Source of the DNA: Candidatus Melainabacteria bacterium GWA2_34_9
GTDB taxonomy: Bacteria > Cyanobacteriota > Vampirovibrionia > Gastranaerophilales > UBA9971
DNA: 12,990 bases
Direction: 5' to 3'
Assembly: GCA_001784535.1 (NCBI GenBank)
Contig: MFRJ01000102.1
Coordinates: 8,126 to 21,115, forward strand
This document shows positions 1 through 7,229 of the stretch, one piece after another. A program made the position numbers and the translations under genes. Each line of letters begins with the position of its first letter. Within the stretch, counting starts at the first letter, position 1. A model generated the notes under the pieces. The model was given only the letters and a program-made list of their open reading frames with translations, was not told the DNA's origin and did not search any database.

Positions 1-379
1 CTAAAACATTAAGACTTTTGCTTAACATTTGGCAAGCCACAGCACATCTAATGGAATGTTCCCATAATGCTTTTCCGCTGTTTGTCATCAACATTGGCTT
101 TAATCCTACACTAAGTATAAGGCTTCTGATTGTATTAAACCCTAGAAGAGCCATTGCTTTATTAATAGTGGTTATTTGTGAAGGAAAACCATAATATGCC
201 GAATTTACAAGTTTTAATATCTGCGTAGTTATTGCTATATCTTTTGAAATAATATCTGCAAGCTGCTTAACATTTGAGTTTGGGTTATCAATTAAGTTAA
301 GAGATTCCGATACCACCGTAGGCATGGAAGGAATCCCTATCATATTATCAATTATCTCTTTTATACTTCTAGTTGCCAT
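1..379 (-). CDS. HDOD-domain protein, N-terminal part (3' end cut by the window)
   Basis: The first 126 codons of a minus-strand gene run off the left edge without a stop. The translation follows the HDOD family along its whole length: IPSMPTVV at 16-23, then a helix and ADIISKDIAITTQILKLVNS (41-60), AYYGFPSQITTINKAMALLG (61-80), an IRSLILSVGLK segment, and WEHSIRCAVAC at 106-116. HDOD domains are HD-like helical domains without phosphohydrolase metal ligands. They occur in signalling proteins, alone or fused to EAL, GGDEF or receiver domains, and are linked to motility, c-di-GMP and stress outputs. The start is the ATG at 379; AAGG at 392-395 lies 12 nt upstream and a TATAAT-like box sits at 403-408. 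The gene diverges from the SLH porin. Whether another domain follows cannot be seen. The family call is secure; the specific role is unknown. Confidence 0.88.
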   Translation of the reverse strand, partial: MATRSIKEIIDNMIGIPSMPTVVSESLNLIDNPNSNVKQLADIISKDIAITTQILKLVNSAYYGFPSQITTINKAMALLGFNTIRSLILSVGLKPMLMTNSGKALWEHSIRCAVACQMLSKSLNVL

Positions 380-402
380 TATTAAATATAACCTTGAATA
401 TT

Positions 403-408
403 ATTATA
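403..408 (-). promoter_or_regulatory. Possible -10 box for the HDOD gene
   Basis: Read on the minus strand this is TATAAT, 24 nt upstream of the ATG at 379 and just ahead of the AAGG ribosome site at 392-395. No convincing -35 element is visible. TATAAT matches are frequent by chance in DNA this AT-rich. Confidence 0.35.
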
Positions 409-548
409 GATGCATACGTTAATATCTTACTATTTATATTTATAACATACCAAGATGTTAATTAAAAATTAATTTTTCTTAAAATTTAATTTCTTTTTAT
501 ATCTGCAAAATACATTAGATACAGTAATCTTAATTTAATGGATAACTG

Positions 549-554
549 TATAAT
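549..554 (+). promoter_or_regulatory. Possible -10 box of the porin gene
   Basis: An exact TATAAT lies 33 nt before the porin ATG, leaving a short leader that contains the ribosome binding site AAGGA at 574-578, 9 nt from the start codon. The matching -35 position has no good consensus. The rest of the 380-587 intergenic stretch is AT-rich with no other recognisable element. Confidence 0.45.
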
Positions 555-587
555 TTATCCTACACGTTATAAAAAGGAATTAATTTA

Positions 588-2000
588 ATGAATAATAATA
601 CTTTTTTAGCTGCATCAATAGCTATCTTAGTGTTTGGCTCGTCAGTTTTAGCAAAAAATGTTACACTTGATGAATTGCAAAGCTCACAAGCAAATTTCAA
701 GCCTGCGGTTAATATCACGGCAAAAGAAGTAAATAGCAGGCACTGGGCATATAAATCACTGGAAAATATTACCAGAAAATATGGTTTATTGGTCGGTGAT
801 GCAGGTGAAAAATTTGACGGTTCAAAGGCTTTGACAAGAAATGAAGCTGCAGTTATTCTTGTAAATTTAATAGGTAAAGTTGAACAGGAAAAAATAAATA
901 TTGATCAATCAGAAAAAGTTCAGATTGACATACTTAAAAATGAACTTTCTGAAGAAATAACTGCTCTTACTGGTCGAGTTGCTGTTTTGGAAGATTCTGT
1001 TAATAAATTACAGGGTACAGTTAGTAATATTGAAAAATCTAACGGTAAAACACTTAAATATGGTTATGGAGAAGATTTTAAAGTCGGAGGCTCCTTTCAG
1101 TTTAAGTACAATGGCAATATTCAAAAGGGTACTGATAATTATCAGCCTAACTTCTCAATACCTCTTTCAGATGTTCGATTTTCAGGAAAAATTGCTCCCC
1201 ACCTAAATTATATGGCAGGTCTTAATTTTCATAGAACCTGGGGTGGATCAACTTCCTCAACAACAGTAGGAGGTCTTCTTGGAGATGCTTATGTTTCTAC
1301 TGATATACTTCCGCATCATACTGTTTTCGTTGGACAGACCAGAATTCCAATAGGTGTCGAAGGAACCGCATCTCCATTAGCATTAAGCACTGTTGACAGA
1401 TCTCAAATTGCTAGAAACTTTAGTGACTATAGAGATATGGGCATTAAAATTGCAGGAACTTATCCATTATTTGACTATTATGCAGGTGCTTATAATGGTG
1501 CAGGTCAAAATTATAAAGATTCAACTAACAACATGGGTATTGGCGGATGGGCTACAGTAAAACCTTTGTATAAATTGCCACAATACGGAAAACTTGAATT
1601 AGGCTGCGGTGCTTATAGGCAGCAAAACGCAAATACAACCGTTGCAACAAGATACGAATCTCAAACTTACGGTGCTGCACTTGGTTATAAATACAAGAAA
1701 TTAGGTTTAAAAAGTGAATGGGCATTTAGACATGGCTATGGATCTTTAGGCACTAATGCAAAAGGTATGTTTGCAGAAACAACATACGATTTAACACCTA
1801 AAATTCAATTGTTGGCAAAATATGATATATTCAATCCAAATCAGCTTATTAAACAAAACTCTAACACCGAGTATACATTAGGCACAAATTATTTCTTTGC
1901 GGGAAGCAACATAAAACTTCAGCTTGATGCCATAGCAGTAAGCAATCAAACAGGAAAAGACAGTAAGAGATTAATGGTATTAACCCAGTATGCATTCTAA
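588..2000 (+). CDS. SLH-domain outer-membrane porin (cyanobacterial OprB/iron-uptake-porin type)
   Basis: This 470-aa protein should form an outer-membrane channel tethered to peptidoglycan or its attached polymer through its SLH domain. Residues 1-22 are a signal peptide with probable cleavage after VLA. Residues about 47-97 are one SLH domain (HWAYKSLENITRKYGLLVG, then FDGSKALTRNEAAVILVNLI). Residues about 105-152 form a heptad-rich coiled coil, as in trimeric SLH porins. From about 157 to the end there are alternating beta strands rich in Gly, Tyr and Asn, closing with LTQYAF. The terminal Phe is the usual signal for the BAM machinery. Length and order match cyanobacterial and melainabacterial SLH porins. 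The start has a good Shine-Dalgarno (AAGGA, 9 nt). A hairpin at 2032-2060 probably terminates the transcript. The transported solute cannot be told from sequence. Confidence 0.9.
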   Translation: MNNNTFLAASIAILVFGSSVLAKNVTLDELQSSQANFKPAVNITAKEVNSRHWAYKSLENITRKYGLLVGDAGEKFDGSKALTRNEAAVILVNLIGKVEQEKINIDQSEKVQIDILKNELSEEITALTGRVAVLEDSVNKLQGTVSNIEKSNGKTLKYGYGEDFKVGGSFQFKYNGNIQKGTDNYQPNFSIPLSDVRFSGKIAPHLNYMAGLNFHRTWGGSTSSTTVGGLLGDAYVSTDILPHHTVFVGQTRIPIGVEGTASPLALSTVDRSQIARNFSDYRDMGIKIAGTYPLFDYYAGAYNGAGQNYKDSTNNMGIGGWATVKPLYKLPQYGKLELGCGAYRQQNANTTVATRYESQTYGAALGYKYKKLGLKSEWAFRHGYGSLGTNAKGMFAETTYDLTPKIQLLAKYDIFNPNQLIKQNSNTEYTLGTNYFFAGSNIKLQLDAIAVSNQTGKDSKRLMVLTQYAF

Positions 2001-3468
2001 ACCTGACGAATATACAAATAATAATGGCATTAAAGACTCCTCAATAACCGGGGAGTCTTTAACTAACATATATAAAGATGCTATTAAATACGCTCCTTCC
2101 AAAATAGTGGGAACATTAATTAACTTACTAATGGTTTCTATCTACACAAACTTGCTTTCTCCTAAAGAATATGGGCTTTATATGGTTTCTACTGCTGTGA
2201 TAAGCTTTCTGGCAATTATCTTTTCTGACTGGATTGGAGTTTCTGCTCTTAGATTTTTTAAAGAAAACTTTAAAAGAGATAATATAGAATCATATTTTTC
2301 GACTATACTTGTTTTGCTCATTTCGAACCTTTTGATAATGTATTTAGCAGGTTTTTTATTTTTTAAACCTATAGAAAAATTCTTTCAAATTCCTTCAAAT
2401 TATCTATTCTTTGTTATGGTTTTAATTATTCCGATAGCAATAAGGGCGTTGCTTTTTCAAATACTAAGAGCTCAAATAAAACCTTTAACCTACACTTTTT
2501 CAGTAATTATTAATCAACTTTTAACTGTCGGTACAGCTATTTTCCTTATCAATCAATTTCATTTAGGTGCAATAGCTTTACTTATAGGAATGGGGGTTTC
2601 AATAGTCCTGATTGATATAATAATGATTTTTCAAACAAAATATCATAAATCGGTAGATCGTGAAAAAATTGAATTCAATATATTGAAAGGTTTATACAAG
2701 TATGGTGCGCCTCTAGCACTAGCAAGCTTTGGAATGTGGACAATAACTCAAAGTAACAGGTTTATATTGCAGCATTTTAATGGCTCCGCATACAATGGTC
2801 AGCTTGGTGTCGGGTATAATCTTACATTTTCTATTATGATGCCTTTATTTTCAATAATCTCTATGGCCGCAATTCCTAGATTATTCAGCAAATATGAGTC
2901 GGGAATAGATGTAAGACCAATAATTTCAAAGCTTATAGAAATTTATTTTGTTGTTTTTGTTCCTATAACTTTTATTTTATGCATTTATCCGAAAGAAATC
3001 GTTTCCATTTTTGCAAACAGCAAATTTTCTGATGCATTTATTTTAATTCCATTTCTAGCCTTAAGTGCTTTTTGTCTTGGTTTAACAGAGATTACCACAG
3101 CTCAGTATCATATTGCGAAAAAAACATCAATCGATATGTATATAAGAATTTTTTCCGGTCTTTCAGGAATTTTTTTTAATATTATACTAATTCCTGAATT
3201 TGGACTACTGGGAATAGGTATAGCAGCTATCTTATCAAACTTTTTATATTTAATACTCAGTATTGTTATCAAAATAAAGAATTTAGTTTGGGAAATTCCC
3301 TATAAAAGTGTTATAAAGAGCAGTATTATATTGTTATTATGCTTAGGAATATCGATATTGCTAAGAAGTTTCTTTAACCCGCTCAATGGCTTATATTTCG
3401 TTTTGCATACATCTGTAATCATAAGCATTTATACTATTTTGATTAAGAAAAGCAGCTTTCTGAAATAA
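1990..3468 (+). CDS. Polysaccharide flippase, Wzx-like (MOP superfamily)
   Basis: A 492-aa, strongly hydrophobic protein with about 12-14 predicted membrane segments. The first starts at YAPSKIVGTLINLLMVSIYT (34-53), followed by NLLSPKEYGLY, the usual opening of O-antigen/polysaccharide flippases of the MOP superfamily. Members move undecaprenyl-linked sugars across the inner membrane for capsule, O-antigen or surface glycan assembly. The ATG at 1990 overlaps the end of the porin gene by 11 nt. No in-frame ATG, GTG or TTG lies between it and the first membrane helix, so this start is accepted although residues 1-27 are poorly family-like. The porin terminator-like hairpin falls within these codons, so expression may depend on readthrough or on translation arriving from the porin. 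No glycosyltransferases are adjacent. The 3' end overlaps recN by 26 nt, tail to tail. Confidence 0.85.
   Translation: MHSKPDEYTNNNGIKDSSITGESLTNIYKDAIKYAPSKIVGTLINLLMVSIYTNLLSPKEYGLYMVSTAVISFLAIIFSDWIGVSALRFFKENFKRDNIESYFSTILVLLISNLLIMYLAGFLFFKPIEKFFQIPSNYLFFVMVLIIPIAIRALLFQILRAQIKPLTYTFSVIINQLLTVGTAIFLINQFHLGAIALLIGMGVSIVLIDIIMIFQTKYHKSVDREKIEFNILKGLYKYGAPLALASFGMWTITQSNRFILQHFNGSAYNGQLGVGYNLTFSIMMPLFSIISMAAIPRLFSKYESGIDVRPIISKLIEIYFVVFVPITFILCIYPKEIVSIFANSKFSDAFILIPFLALSAFCLGLTEITTAQYHIAKKTSIDMYIRIFSGLSGIFFNIILIPEFGLLGIGIAAILSNFLYLILSIVIKIKNLVWEIPYKSVIKSSIILLLCLGISILLRSFFNPLNGLYFVLHTSVIISIYTILIKKSSFLK
2032..2060 (+). terminator. Hairpin after the porin gene, inside the flippase 5' codons
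   Basis: AAAGACTCCTC (2032-2042) pairs with GGGGAGTCTTT (2050-2060): an 11-bp stem with one U-G wobble and a 7-nt loop, AATAACC. It starts 32 nt after the porin stop codon, where a rho-independent terminator is expected. The 3' side ends in only three T residues, so termination may be partial. The flippase ORF reads straight through it. Confidence 0.55.
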
Positions 3469-5158
3469 AATCATTAGAACTTTTAAATGCTTTAGCCTGT
3501 TTCAGCAGACTTGCTGCAAATTTCAGAGAGTTTTCATCATTATTAAATCCGCTTGCAAGACTTGCCAGCGCGTTAATTCTTTCATCCTGATTTAATTCAT
3601 CAATTAAAATCTTTGTTGAATTTTCATCCTGAATTTTCCTGATATAAAGGTGTTTATCAGCCATTGCAGCTATAATAGGCTGATGGGTTATGCATAAAAC
3701 CTGCTGTCTGAAGCCGAGTTCCGCGAGTGACTCTGATACGGATTGAGAAGTTTTTCCGCTTATTCCTGTATCAATTTCATCAAAAATCACTGTATTTACT
3801 TTGTCAGACTGTGCAAATATGGTTTTTATCGCAAGTATAACCCTTGAAATTTCTCCCCCGCTTGCGATTTTTGAAAGCGGTTTTAGAGGTTCTCCTATAT
3901 TTGGTGAAATCAAAAACTCAACATCATCTATTCCTTTGGTTGAAAGTTCTTTAGCTGATTCAATACTGATTTCAAATTTAACATTAGGCATTTCCAGCTT
4001 TATAAGTTTATTTTGAATCTGACTAGAAAGCGTTTTAGCAAGATTTTTTCTTGAAATAGACAATTTTTCGGATAAACTTTCTGTTTCTTTTCTTAATTCA
4101 ACAACTCTTTTGGATAATTTCTGTATTTTTTCATCGCTAAAGCTAATTTCAGAAAGCTCTATCTCGAATTTTTCCAGATTATTCAAAATATCAGAGAGCT
4201 CAGGACCATATTTTCTTTTTAATTTATCCAGAATTTCTATTCTTTCTTCAACCTTATGAAGTCTTTCAGGACTTGTTTCAAGATTTTCAGAATAATCTCT
4301 TAGCTCATTTGAGGCTTCTTTAAGATTAATTGAACTTGAGTCAATAATTTCTGCAAGCTTTGACAGATTTTCATCAAATTCTGAAGCTTTAATCAGCTTA
4401 TTTTTTAGGGAGTTTAAAACATCAATTAAGCTTTTATCCTGATTATAAAGAATTTCATATCCTGAATAAGCTATTGTTTTTAGCTCTTCGGAATTAAGTA
4501 AAATTGATCTTTCCTGCATTAATTCATCAAATTCGTTTATATTTTGTATTTTAGAGTTAGTAATTTCTTCAATCTGAAATTTCAGAAAATCAATTTTTTG
4601 TGTTCCTGATTGAATTTGTAATTGAGCAATTTCAAGTTCTTTTTGTACTGATTTGTATTCAGAAAAAACATTTTTATAATTGATTAAAAGCTCATTATGT
4701 TCCTCTCGTCCATATCCATCTAGAAGGTTTATATGGGTTTTAGGCTGAATATAGTTGTAAGATTCATGCTGACTGTGAATATCAACAAGTTGACTTCTTA
4801 AAGCTTGGACAAAACTTTGGGAAACAAGCACTCCGTTAATTCTTGAACGCGTTGCATTTTGGGTAATTTCTCTTGAAATTATAAGGAAATTATCTTCGTC
4901 AATATCTATCCCGTTTTCTTCAAGCATATCTAGTGGAAAATCCAGGCTAATTTGAATATACAATTCAATTAAAGCTTTATTTTCGCCTGTTCTTATCTGG
5001 TCTTTGGAAGCTCTGGCTCCAAAAGCAAGATCAATTGCGTCAATGATTACACTTTTTCCAGAACCTGTTTCACCTGTTAGTATGTTTAATCCTTTATCAA
5101 AGCTAACTTTTAGCTCATCGATCAGAACAAAGTCTTTAATACTTATGGTTTTTATCAT
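3443..5158 (-). CDS. recN: DNA repair protein RecN (SMC-like ATPase)
   Basis: This 571-aa cytoplasmic protein acts in double-strand-break repair, gathering DNA ends and supporting RecA. It shows the standard order: N-terminal ABC half with Walker A GETGSGKS at 29-36 followed by VIIDAIDLAFGARA. Next come QSFVQALRSQLVDIHSQHES and a long central coiled-coil region (about 160-400). The C-terminal half has the signature SGGE (433-436), Walker B with catalytic Glu in VIFDEIDTGISG (from 457) and the ITHQP switch His (about 489-494). Length is normal (550-570 aa). The start is the ATG at 5158. The stop lies inside the flippase 3' end (26-nt antisense overlap), so there is no room for a private terminator between these convergent genes. 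No LexA/SOS box is recognisable upstream. Confidence 0.96.
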   Translation of the reverse strand: MIKTISIKDFVLIDELKVSFDKGLNILTGETGSGKSVIIDAIDLAFGARASKDQIRTGENKALIELYIQISLDFPLDMLEENGIDIDEDNFLIISREITQNATRSRINGVLVSQSFVQALRSQLVDIHSQHESYNYIQPKTHINLLDGYGREEHNELLINYKNVFSEYKSVQKELEIAQLQIQSGTQKIDFLKFQIEEITNSKIQNINEFDELMQERSILLNSEELKTIAYSGYEILYNQDKSLIDVLNSLKNKLIKASEFDENLSKLAEIIDSSSINLKEASNELRDYSENLETSPERLHKVEERIEILDKLKRKYGPELSDILNNLEKFEIELSEISFSDEKIQKLSKRVVELRKETESLSEKLSISRKNLAKTLSSQIQNKLIKLEMPNVKFEISIESAKELSTKGIDDVEFLISPNIGEPLKPLSKIASGGEISRVILAIKTIFAQSDKVNTVIFDEIDTGISGKTSQSVSESLAELGFRQQVLCITHQPIIAAMADKHLYIRKIQDENSTKILIDELNQDERINALASLASGFNNDENSLKFAASLLKQAKAFKSSNDFISESCFS

Positions 5159-5215
5159 TTCAGACCGTTAAATCTTTTATTATTAAGTCCATACCCAAAG
5201 CTATTTTATCACATA

Positions 5216-5261
5216 AATTAAAGAAAGAGTCCGCTTAATTTAACGGACTCTTTCTTTAATT
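5216..5261 (-). terminator. Strong hairpin terminator between the RHH gene and recN
   Basis: AATTAAAGAAAGAGTCCG (5216-5233) and its exact reverse complement (5244-5261) form a perfect 18-bp stem around a 10-nt loop. On the minus strand the 3' arm ends in CTTTCTTTAATTTATG, a T-rich tail suited to ending the small regulator transcript before recN. The TAA of that gene is part of the stem. The structure is symmetric and could also stop transcription on the plus strand. Confidence 0.75.
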
Positions 5262-5453
5262 ATGTTCGGGTAAATAATCCTTATTCGAAAAATATATTTC
5301 TGCGATTTTGTGTAAGGCTTCAGAATTATTTTTTAAATCATATTTATCTTTTAAATTATTAAATACATTTTCAACCAACGGAGTAACCCTGAGTTCCTGC
5401 CTGAACCCCGGTTTTTTACTTGGTCCTCTTTTGCGAGTTTTTTGCTCCGTCAT
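5256..5453 (-). CDS. Small basic protein, probable ribbon-helix-helix DNA-binding regulator
   Basis: A 65-aa protein with a basic N-terminal tail (TRKRGPSKK), then FRQELRVTP as a possible beta strand, LVENVFNNLKDKYDL as helix 1 and NNSEALHKIAEIYF as helix 2. This spacing resembles Arc/CopG-type ribbon-helix-helix repressors, where the strand pairs in a dimer and enters the major groove. The resemblance is to the fold pattern; I do not recognise a named family. An upstream in-frame ATG at 5468 would add five residues. The ATG at 5453 is preferred because TGAGGTGAAC places a Shine-Dalgarno directly before it. The leader carries six TCAT repeats (5461-5484). The gene stands alone between recN and the aminotransferase group, with its own candidate promoter and terminator. 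It could equally be an antitoxin-like protein, but no toxin partner is next to it. Confidence 0.72.
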   Translation of the reverse strand: MTEQKTRKRGPSKKPGFRQELRVTPLVENVFNNLKDKYDLKNNSEALHKIAEIYFSNKDYLPEHN

Positions 5454-5460
5454 GTTCACC

Positions 5461-5484
5461 TCATTCATTCATTCATTCATTCAT
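5461..5484 (-). repeat. Six tandem TCAT units (ATGA on the coding strand)
   Basis: Six perfect copies of a 4-bp unit lie immediately upstream of the Shine-Dalgarno of the small RHH-like gene. On the coding strand every unit is ATGA. The four upstream ATG codons each open a three-codon ORF (Met-Asn-Glu-stop). The fifth (5468) is in frame with the gene, and the sixth (5464) stops after two codons. Copy number could vary by slippage. Confidence 0.95.
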
Positions 5485-5506
5485 TAAATAAAATTCATGC
5501 TATTTC

Positions 5507-5534
5507 AACATATTAAACTCTTACTATATGTAAA
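5507..5534 (-). promoter_or_regulatory. Candidate promoter of the small RHH-like gene
   Basis: On the minus strand, TTTACA (5529-5534) and TATGTT (5507-5512) are separated by 16 nt. These match 5/6 and 4/6 of the sigma-70 -35 and -10 consensus. Transcription would begin near 5500 and include the TCAT repeat in the leader. The rest of 5485-5755 is AT-rich filler: I see only short AT palindromes and no gene in it. Confidence 0.4.
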
Positions 5535-5755
5535 TTGATTTATAAATAATAATGTATACATTGTTTTATCTTATATTATTTTATCTCTCAAATATATTTA
5601 AAAATCAACAAAAATAATTTAAATAATTAACAATAATTTAAATGATGATTTGATAACATGCAATTTTAAATAGCTAAACATCTACATAGTAATGAAGAAG
5701 AAGTTTGTTAATTAACCCAATAGACGTTTATATCTATTATTAAAATCATTACTTA

Positions 5756-6907
5756 TTACAAATTATCAACAAAGTATTCAATTTCTTGTTCAATATTATA
5801 AAAATGAGGAGATATTCTCAAAAATTCTCCACGTTTAGAAAATTGTATATTCAGCTTCAAAAGCTTTTCATAATCAGCATTAATATTTTTTGTTTTGAAA
5901 GAAACTATTCCTGATCTGCAAAAATCATTATTTTGAGTAACTAATTCAATGTTTTTTTCTTTCAAAAGCTTACAGGCATATTTTGAAAGGTTTAAAATTC
6001 TTTTTTCTATGTTATTAATGCAGTATTTGTTAAAAAGCTCCAAGCTGGCTCCCAGTGTTAGGATTCCTGCTAAATTCATACTGCCTTCTTCAAATTTTTT
6101 GGCAGATTTTTCCAAATCAAAATTAATGTTAGTAAAATCAAGAGGATTAATTACGCTTTTCCAGCCTACAGTAGCAGGATGAATATCGTCAAGAATGCTT
6201 TTATTACAATACAAAAACCCAGACCCTTCTGCTGCAAGAAACCATTTATGTCCGTCAGCCGCTAAAAAATCAATGTCTATTTGACTTATATCAAGATCTA
6301 AAGCACCTAAGCCCTGTATTGCATCAACACAAAAATAGATTTTTTTACCGTATTGATTTGATTTGTTGCGGCAAATTTCTGAGACTTTAGACAAGTCTAC
6401 CCTATACCCGTTTGTAAATTGCACCCAGCTGATCGAAACCACCCGTGTTTTTTCATCTATTAAACTTTCAAGCTTATTTAAGTCTAATATTCCCTGTTCA
6501 CAGTTTAAAAATTTTACATTTACGCCTTTTCGCTGCAAATTAAGCCAGGGATAAATATTAGAAGGAAATTCAATATCAGGAATAATGACATTTTCACCTT
6601 CCTGAAAATGAATTCCGTTTGCCAGCATTGATAATCCTGCTGACGTACTTTTTATGAAAGCAATTTCTGTTTTGTCAGCTTTTATAAATTTTGCGAAGCT
6701 TTCCCTGATTTGTTCTGTTTTTTCATACCAGTAGTCATAATTTCTTATACCCTGATTCAAAAAATGTTCCGTGTATTCTTCAAGTGCAATTTTTGAGCCA
6801 TTATGAAATGGCGCAACTGCTGCATGATCCAGATAAATCAGGTTTTTTGTTACAGGAAAGTTTTCTCTTATTTCGTCAATATTTAATGCAATATTTTCAT
6901 AATCCAT
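5756..6907 (-). CDS. PLP-dependent class V aminotransferase-fold enzyme (not a standard cysteine desulfurase)
   Basis: A fold-type I PLP enzyme of the class V family (SufS/IscS, isopenicillin-N-epimerase-like, kynureninase relatives). In numbering from an alternative ATG at 6940 one sees YLDHAAVAPF (36-45), the phosphate-cradle STSAGLSMLANG (98-109), Asp206 in VDAIQGLGALDLD, which should contact the pyridine nitrogen, and the Schiff-base lysine K232 in ADGHKWFLAAEGSGFLY. Where SufS carries its persulfide cysteine in the C-terminal loop (RSGHHCAQP-like), this protein reads SKRGEFLRISPHFYN with no Cys. Desulfurase activity of the SufS type is therefore unlikely. Epimerase, lyase or aminotransferase chemistry is possible; the substrate is unknown. 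I choose the ATG at 6907 (383 aa) because it lies 2 nt after the stop of the preceding small gene, suggesting translational coupling. The 6940 start would add 11 residues and overlap that gene. Confidence 0.85.
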   Translation of the reverse strand: MDYENIALNIDEIRENFPVTKNLIYLDHAAVAPFHNGSKIALEEYTEHFLNQGIRNYDYWYEKTEQIRESFAKFIKADKTEIAFIKSTSAGLSMLANGIHFQEGENVIIPDIEFPSNIYPWLNLQRKGVNVKFLNCEQGILDLNKLESLIDEKTRVVSISWVQFTNGYRVDLSKVSEICRNKSNQYGKKIYFCVDAIQGLGALDLDISQIDIDFLAADGHKWFLAAEGSGFLYCNKSILDDIHPATVGWKSVINPLDFTNINFDLEKSAKKFEEGSMNLAGILTLGASLELFNKYCINNIEKRILNLSKYACKLLKEKNIELVTQNNDFCRSGIVSFKTKNINADYEKLLKLNIQFSKRGEFLRISPHFYNIEQEIEYFVDNL

Positions 6908-6909
6908 GT

Positions 6910-7146
6910 CTAAACTTTTGCAATGCTGATTTCTATACATTCTTTTTCATTTTCTTTGCTGATGCTAAATTTAACATGTCGACCGTCTTGACAGCGATTA
7001 ACCGGATCGACTTTATGATACACATTAAAATCAGATATAGCATAACCATCAGAGATGTAGTTTTCTAAAATTTTTTTAACACTCTCTAATTTTGGACCAA
7101 CCAGCTTAAAATGAGCTTGTTTTAATATTTTTATAAAATCATTAAT
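6910..7146 (-). CDS. Small gene with non-canonical start (ATT) or lost 5' end, coupled to the PLP enzyme
   Basis: An open minus-strand frame of 78 codons ends at TAG 6910-6912, 2 nt before the ATG of the PLP enzyme. Its translation looks like a real soluble protein: NDFIKILKQAHFKLVGPKL, ESVKKILENYISDGY, then FNVYHKVDPVNRCQDGRHV and a charged end with EIS-IAKV. Predicted order is helix-helix-strands. No ATG, GTG or TTG exists in frame near the 5' end. The best start is ATT at 7146, as in infC genes, with AGAGG 11 nt upstream and an extended -10 box at 7181-7189. An ATG one base out of frame (7142) stops after three codons, so a frameshifted or 5'-decayed gene is the alternative. The frame itself is open back to 7239. 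I do not recognise the family. Confidence 0.55.
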   Translation of the reverse strand: MNDFIKILKQAHFKLVGPKLESVKKILENYISDGYAISDFNVYHKVDPVNRCQDGRHVKFSISKENEKECIEISIAKV

Positions 7147-7180
7147 GATAAATATAACCTCTGTTGTTAATAATAATTGA

Positions 7181-7189
7181 ATTATCGCA
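7181..7189 (-). promoter_or_regulatory. Candidate extended -10 promoter of the small gene/PLP enzyme pair
   Basis: On the minus strand this reads TGCGATAAT, an extended -10 (TGn plus GATAAT, 5/6 to TATAAT). Transcription would start near 7174, giving a short leader with AGAGG at 7158-7162 before the proposed ATT start at 7146. No clear -35 is seen, which extended -10 promoters can tolerate. Confidence 0.35.
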
Positions 7190-7229
7190 TAACCGGATTT
7201 TATTAATTTTTTGTGTTGTTCATCTTGTA

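Noticed and set aside
3443..3468. RecN/flippase tail overlap as a regulatory antisense pair
   Set aside because: A 26-nt convergent overlap is common in compact genomes and nothing further supports a function.
2032..5253. Similarity between the 2032-2060 hairpin stem (AAAGACTCC) and the 5216-5261 stem (AAAGAGTCC) as a repeat family
   Set aside because: The match is short and imperfect, and the loops and flanks are unrelated; chance resemblance is enough.
5256..5484. Frame-switching phase variation by the TCAT repeat
   Set aside because: The likely Shine-Dalgarno and ATG (5453) are downstream of the repeat, so a unit gain or loss would not change the reading frame. Only expression tuning remains plausible.
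5485..5755. Possible small gene or RNA in the AT-rich spacer
   Set aside because: No open frame with a ribosome site and no stable structure were found; there are only AT palindromes.
5756..6940. Annotation as cysteine desulfurase sufS/iscS
   Set aside because: The persulfide-forming Cys loop is absent and no Suf or Isc partner genes are nearby.
6784..7068. 94-codon plus-strand ORF
   Set aside because: It is antisense to the PLP enzyme and the small 78-codon gene, has no ribosome site, and its composition is that of a shadow frame.
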